64,000 bases of DNA from a bacterium (GTDB taxonomy: Bacteria; Electryoneota; AABM5-125-24; Hatepunaeales; Hatepunaeaceae): assembly GCA_021734165.1 (NCBI GenBank), contig JAIPJL010000002.1, positions 1-64,000 of the forward strand, given 5' to 3'. Positions 61,001 to 64,000 of the stretch are shown piece after piece. The notes under the pieces are model-generated. The model was not told the origin of the DNA. It searched no databases and saw only the letters and a list, made by a program, of their open reading frames with translations. The number at the start of each line of letters is the position of its first letter. Position 1 is the first letter of the stretch. The position numbers and the translations under genes are program-made.

Positions 61001-61676
61001 GGAAAATAAAGTTGAAGAAGGGATCGCCGAATTAAAAAAATTCACGGAGAATTTTCCTGACAGCAGTTTAGCGATTGATGCACTGTTAACAATCGGATTA
61101 ACGGCTTTCAGAGAGGGTGACTTTAGTGAGTCGGTATCCGCTTTAAAAAAGGTATGGGAATGGAAAAAAGGCGAACGACTCTGGAAGACAGCTTTTGAAT
61201 CTCTGATCAGCGTATATAAAGCAGCACGGTTTTGGGATGCCGCTGTTCAATTGACGAGGGATTATATAGATCGTTTTCCCGATGCTACTGATTTACTTAA
61301 CCGTCAGATGGACCTTGGCTGGTTTATGCTTCAACTCGGACAGTGGGAAGTTGCAATAGATCAATATCGGTCATTGTTACCCATTGCAGATGCTGAAAAA
61401 GAGGCTGAAGTGCAATTCTATATCGGTGAAGCTTATATGAATGCAGGTAATTATCGCATGGCTATTCTTGAGTATTTGAAAGTAAAGGTTCTTGGACGAA
61501 AAACGAAGTTAGATTGGGGCGTTACTGCAATTTATAAGTCGGGATTGTGTTATGAAGCTCTCAATGAACCGGAAGGCGCTGCACGCATGTATCGAATGAT
61601 TATTGCAGAAAGAGGGGAGACCAGCAACTATGGAATGACTGCCAAGAAGCGTCTCAATGAATTAAAGAAGGAATGA
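58020..61676 (+). CDS. Large exported TPR-repeat protein
   Basis: Signal peptide; many TPR/BamD/YbgF-like units (e.g. AEALFNVGVVLEKSEDSPGAAEAYARVFGFYP); ATGA overlap with the helicase stop. Confidence 0.85.
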   Translation: MNSIIRVNFTLFTVVFFILQSVNAYAAEPGYDEYLYARKLFDEKYYDLAADQLERVLRDFPNLTEKEEAQFLLGEAYLYSNEYEGARAAFLRLAITYPKSPRAAEALFNVGVVLEKSEDSPGAAEAYARVFGFYPKDRYSPIGLKRSADIYIEIGDTVAAEVKMDQLIENFPGSEVADCARLQRALMMMGKTDRLATRRHLEWIAERAGSDSIAAVASLELGKLHRENHELDAAAVSFRKPIDKFPGTELAALASVELADLLNYRGLMTEALEVLTPALLIQNKDILTKARIKAGDAYYRLNDYKNALAYYSQTVDDNPEGAVKTAWTMEKLGSKSQAFSRYIQISSTKSKYASEACRRAAILSGEFGQWDKAAQLWAKLLNNSEYPDPDGIINFELVKARAKSGESIRGAAQRAIARYKQSPYLDEIAYLNYAEELSVSLEGNLEDLQDPFTAMKSFPASEWLDSAIVLNKFFINHKVKSRNLMERMAELSSRSQNSVSKAKWAMDWGDFYLDEFKDPIKALDQYSSVLDQIIVTPEDLLYSYRSILEAYMYLYEEAIWEVDTFSVEMYGDSCYSWLGQLNEIDPGSDDTRKVITQLRRLDLRAVKDDPFLYNNVLDSIEADIAAYGIERIPVDIIAEYLSGKLNSGQINTEDLNDLIAMVKSAIDYSHDKRLTAKLTHIKVILMEMNGEKELALETGRKLSLEYPNTEGGAEALGGMIENPLLSVEERYKTYEQFTSLYPYLVIPVIHFQIAAVLLDSMNFPLEALTARKRWKAAVEWEQPRLDIFEMSDEASIYYQARSYQKASQLLDAQEQYRALLNLNPQGKFSAACYLHLAELKFSLGSIQLAVAYVDTLALKFPNSLEYQSGMRMLPVLLMEIEDYEKALHDWGQLSLVEINPDSTLKYQVQSVVCLYRLGKSEEARLRAKELYKQYKDNADLDQYKALFYLEKGLALDKAGNHENARKQYETIIESYSLSEWSDDAAFSMGRSLIMENKVEEGIAELKKFTENFPDSSLAIDALLTIGLTAFREGDFSESVSALKKVWEWKKGERLWKTAFESLISVYKAARFWDAAVQLTRDYIDRFPDATDLLNRQMDLGWFMLQLGQWEVAIDQYRSLLPIADAEKEAEVQFYIGEAYMNAGNYRMAILEYLKVKVLGRKTKLDWGVTAIYKSGLCYEALNEPEGAARMYRMIIAERGETSNYGMTAKKRLNELKKE

Positions 61677-61683
61677 GGCTATA

Positions 61684-62808
61684 ATGGAAAAAGGTATTCT
61701 GATTGCTACGCTTGTCACCGGAGCTTCAGTCGTACTTGCTAAACTATTTAAAGGAAAGCTGAATTTCGGATCCACAAAGGATCCCTCCGTTTTCAAACTA
61801 AAAAGCAAAGATAACGGCACTTATCAGGGTGTAGAATACAATTATAAATACACCAGCGGTAGTCAGCATAACAGCTCGTCGTTTCGTCTATCAGTGGAAT
61901 GCCCTTGCGAAGGTTCTTTTAAGCTAACCAAACTTACAGGTTTTGATCGTTTTTTTATAAGGTTAGGTTTCAGTAAAGACATTCGCACCGGTTATGCAGA
62001 TTTCGACGATAAGTTTCTCATAGCTACAGACAGTGAGGAATTTACCGAAGCATACTTCACGCCGGCTGTAAAACGGCAGGCTGCTATTGAAATATATGAC
62101 ATGGATTTTGAGGAAATAAAATGTGATGGGAAGATTATTACCGTCACAAAAACACCTGTAAAAAAGAAATCTGAAGTTGATGAAGCGCTAATAGAACAGA
62201 TTATGCAGCGATTGATTCTCCTGATAAAGGATGTCCCACAAGATGTAATTACAAGAGTTGAAGTCAGATCAAATTATAAATTTAAACGTGTTGCGCTATA
62301 TGTAATATCATTGTTTTTTATAGTAGCCGGTTTTATGGCGTTTATCTTTGGGCTATTATTACACAAACCACTCGATGTGTTACCAATATTTCTGGAATCA
62401 TTGAAGTTCAGTGTTCCCGGAGCGCTTTTTATGATTTGGTTTTCAGCGAAGCTGCTGAAAGGTAAATCTACTTCTCACAGGGATTTTGCAGCAATATCTG
62501 CTTTATTTCTGGCAGGTTCTCTGTTCGTATGTTTTGGTGGGGAGTTATTTCTAAACGGATACCTTGATGATGGCTTAGTATCTAAACACAACACAGTTAT
62601 AACCAGAAAATATACATCTTCAAACAAGAATGGAAAAGAGTATAAAGTATTAGTTGAATCGTGGCGTGAAAACAGGACAAGTGAAAAGTTTGAAGTAAAA
62701 AAGAAGATTTATAAACGAATTAGAGTACTTGAATCAGAGATGATTGTAACAACCAAACCCGGAAGATTTGGATTTGAGTGGGTAGTGGAGAAGAGATTGA
62801 AAGATTAA
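61684..62808 (+). CDS. Hypothetical membrane protein
   Basis: N-terminal TM, soluble region, two to three C-terminal TM segments. Confidence 0.55.
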   Translation: MEKGILIATLVTGASVVLAKLFKGKLNFGSTKDPSVFKLKSKDNGTYQGVEYNYKYTSGSQHNSSSFRLSVECPCEGSFKLTKLTGFDRFFIRLGFSKDIRTGYADFDDKFLIATDSEEFTEAYFTPAVKRQAAIEIYDMDFEEIKCDGKIITVTKTPVKKKSEVDEALIEQIMQRLILLIKDVPQDVITRVEVRSNYKFKRVALYVISLFFIVAGFMAFIFGLLLHKPLDVLPIFLESLKFSVPGALFMIWFSAKLLKGKSTSHRDFAAISALFLAGSLFVCFGGELFLNGYLDDGLVSKHNTVITRKYTSSNKNGKEYKVLVESWRENRTSEKFEVKKKIYKRIRVLESEMIVTTKPGRFGFEWVVEKRLKD

Positions 62809-62906
62809 CGTTATTACTACATTAGTAGCAATAAATAGACAATAATGAAATGACGATGCGAGAGTAATTAACTTGCAAAGCAAGAATTTGTTGTCAACAT
62901 AAAATT

Positions 62907-63401
62907 TTGAGGTATGAAATGCAATCTTTTGTTGTGACTCCAATCTACGATAAACATCGTGATTGGACTGTAATGATATTGAAAGAATGGTGGTCATCTA
63001 CGCGGATAGTTTCAAGAGGTAAAATACATTACGCAGATCAATTGCCAGGTTTCATCGCTTTAAGGGATGAATTCCCGATAGGTTTCATAACTTTCAATAT
63101 CACCGATGACGGTTGTGAAATCGTCTGTCTTAACAGTATCCGAAAGGGAATCGGTGTTGGGCAAGCCTTAATTGATGCGGTAAGGAATGAAGCGCTAAAA
63201 GATGGTTGCAGGCGACTGTGGCTTATAACGACCAACGATAATCTGAAAGCAATTCGTTTCTATCAGAAACAAGGTTTCAGATTATTTGCAGTTCATCAAA
63301 ACGCCATAGAGGAATCCAGAAAACTGAAACCGGAAATTCCTTTGATTGGCTCTGATGGTATCCCGATCAGAGATGAAATAGAAATAGAAATGCTGATCTG
63401 A
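62907..63401 (+). CDS. GNAT-family N-acetyltransferase
   Basis: LNSIRKGIGVGQALIDAVRNEALKDGCRRLWLITTNDNLKAIRFYQKQGFR. Confidence 0.9.
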   Translation: MRYEMQSFVVTPIYDKHRDWTVMILKEWWSSTRIVSRGKIHYADQLPGFIALRDEFPIGFITFNITDDGCEIVCLNSIRKGIGVGQALIDAVRNEALKDGCRRLWLITTNDNLKAIRFYQKQGFRLFAVHQNAIEESRKLKPEIPLIGSDGIPIRDEIEIEMLI

Positions 63402-63448
63402 ATCAGAATTAGTAAAGTGTGGCACGGTCAGCCACGTTTGGGGTGCAA

Positions 63449-63615
63449 TCACATGATGACGAGTTCTTTGAAGTATTGCCTTTTAAGTGTCATACCTGCG
63501 AAGGCAGGTATCTAAAGATGTTTTATATTTAAGTACTTAGCTCTTTTAGATTCCTGCCTACGCAGGAATGACAGGTTCGATTTCCGGTTATTTCAAAGGA
63601 CTCGTCATTACGTGA
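63449..63615. mobile_element. MITE-like palindromic element, copy 2
   Basis: TCACATGATGACGAG...CTCGTCATTACGTGA ends, inner GTCATaCCTGCGAAGGCAGGTATC / GATTCCTGCCTACGCAGGAATGAC. Confidence 0.65.
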
Positions 63616-63763
63616 CAGCACTCGGTTCAGTATTTTGAGCGTACATCCTAAACCACAAGATTCTTACCATTTTTCTTAAATACTTAAAATCCATGCAACC
63701 AATCAATACACCCATGCGTCATATTAGTAGTTCATTACCGGTAATGCAAAAATTTGGATCAAT

Positions 63764-64000
63764 TTGAACTTTGAACAATCACTAAAGACCTGCTACGACG
63801 ATGCTGTCAGGTTTGCGCGCAGTCTATCCGGCTCAAAGGAGAACGGTGACGACCTCCTCCAGGAAGCCCTGATAAAAGCCTGGCGCGCGTATCCTCAACT
63901 GAAAGATCAGGATCGTTTTAAGCAGTGGCTGCTAACAATCATCAGCAACACTCACCGTTCGCTTCGGCGAACCTGGTGGGTGAAGCGGGTGATAGGTCTG
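63764..64000 (+). CDS. ECF-type sigma-70 factor, truncated by the window end
   Basis: Open from TTG at 63764: MNFEQSLKTCYDDAVRFARSLSGSKENGDDLLQEALIKAWRAYPQLKDQDRFKQWLLTIISNTHRSLRR (region 2). Absent from the ORF track. Confidence 0.8.
   Translation, partial: MNFEQSLKTCYDDAVRFARSLSGSKENGDDLLQEALIKAWRAYPQLKDQDRFKQWLLTIISNTHRSLRRTWWVKRVIGL

Overview
64 kb of a chromosome that looks like an FCB-group bacterium: several secreted proteins end in YPNPFN...VYDxSGR...GIYxxRL...KxVLVK C-terminal sorting-type domains, and RpoD is short. No CRISPR array, rRNA, prophage or transposase was seen. Most of the window is housekeeping or cell-envelope content: glutamate dehydrogenase, CDF transporter, tRNA-Leu, ABC-F, enolase, FtsB-like, sigma-54 activator plus Ser/Thr kinase, hpt, LolD-like, ClpC, LpxB, RpoD, PurL, AccD, RimI, FolP, CheD, HDOD, TonB receptor, MltG, UvrD-type helicase, TPR protein. 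The items most worth a second look are: (1) a three-gene operon of a proteasome/HslV-like Ntn hydrolase with a CPxC insertion, a small orphan protein, and a Doc/Fic toxin (25159-26583); (2) a WD40 protein whose C-terminal caspase-like domain has lost both the catalytic His and Cys (3076-6030); (3) an unannotated unit of two 27-28 aa peptides with its own TTGACA-N17-TATACC promoter, a palindrome filling the spacer, two SDs and a terminator (36560-36869, minus); (4) a RelE-type toxin hidden by a single -1 frameshift at an A5 run just upstream of purL, close to a MazEF-like pair; (5) two copies of a MITE-like palindromic element (46235-46415, 63449-63615), one of which supplies a spurious N-terminus to the rimI ORF; (6) three genes (WD40, cheD, TonB receptor) whose natural N-termini lie upstream of any ATG/GTG/TTG. 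All calls come from reading the sequence; no searches were run.
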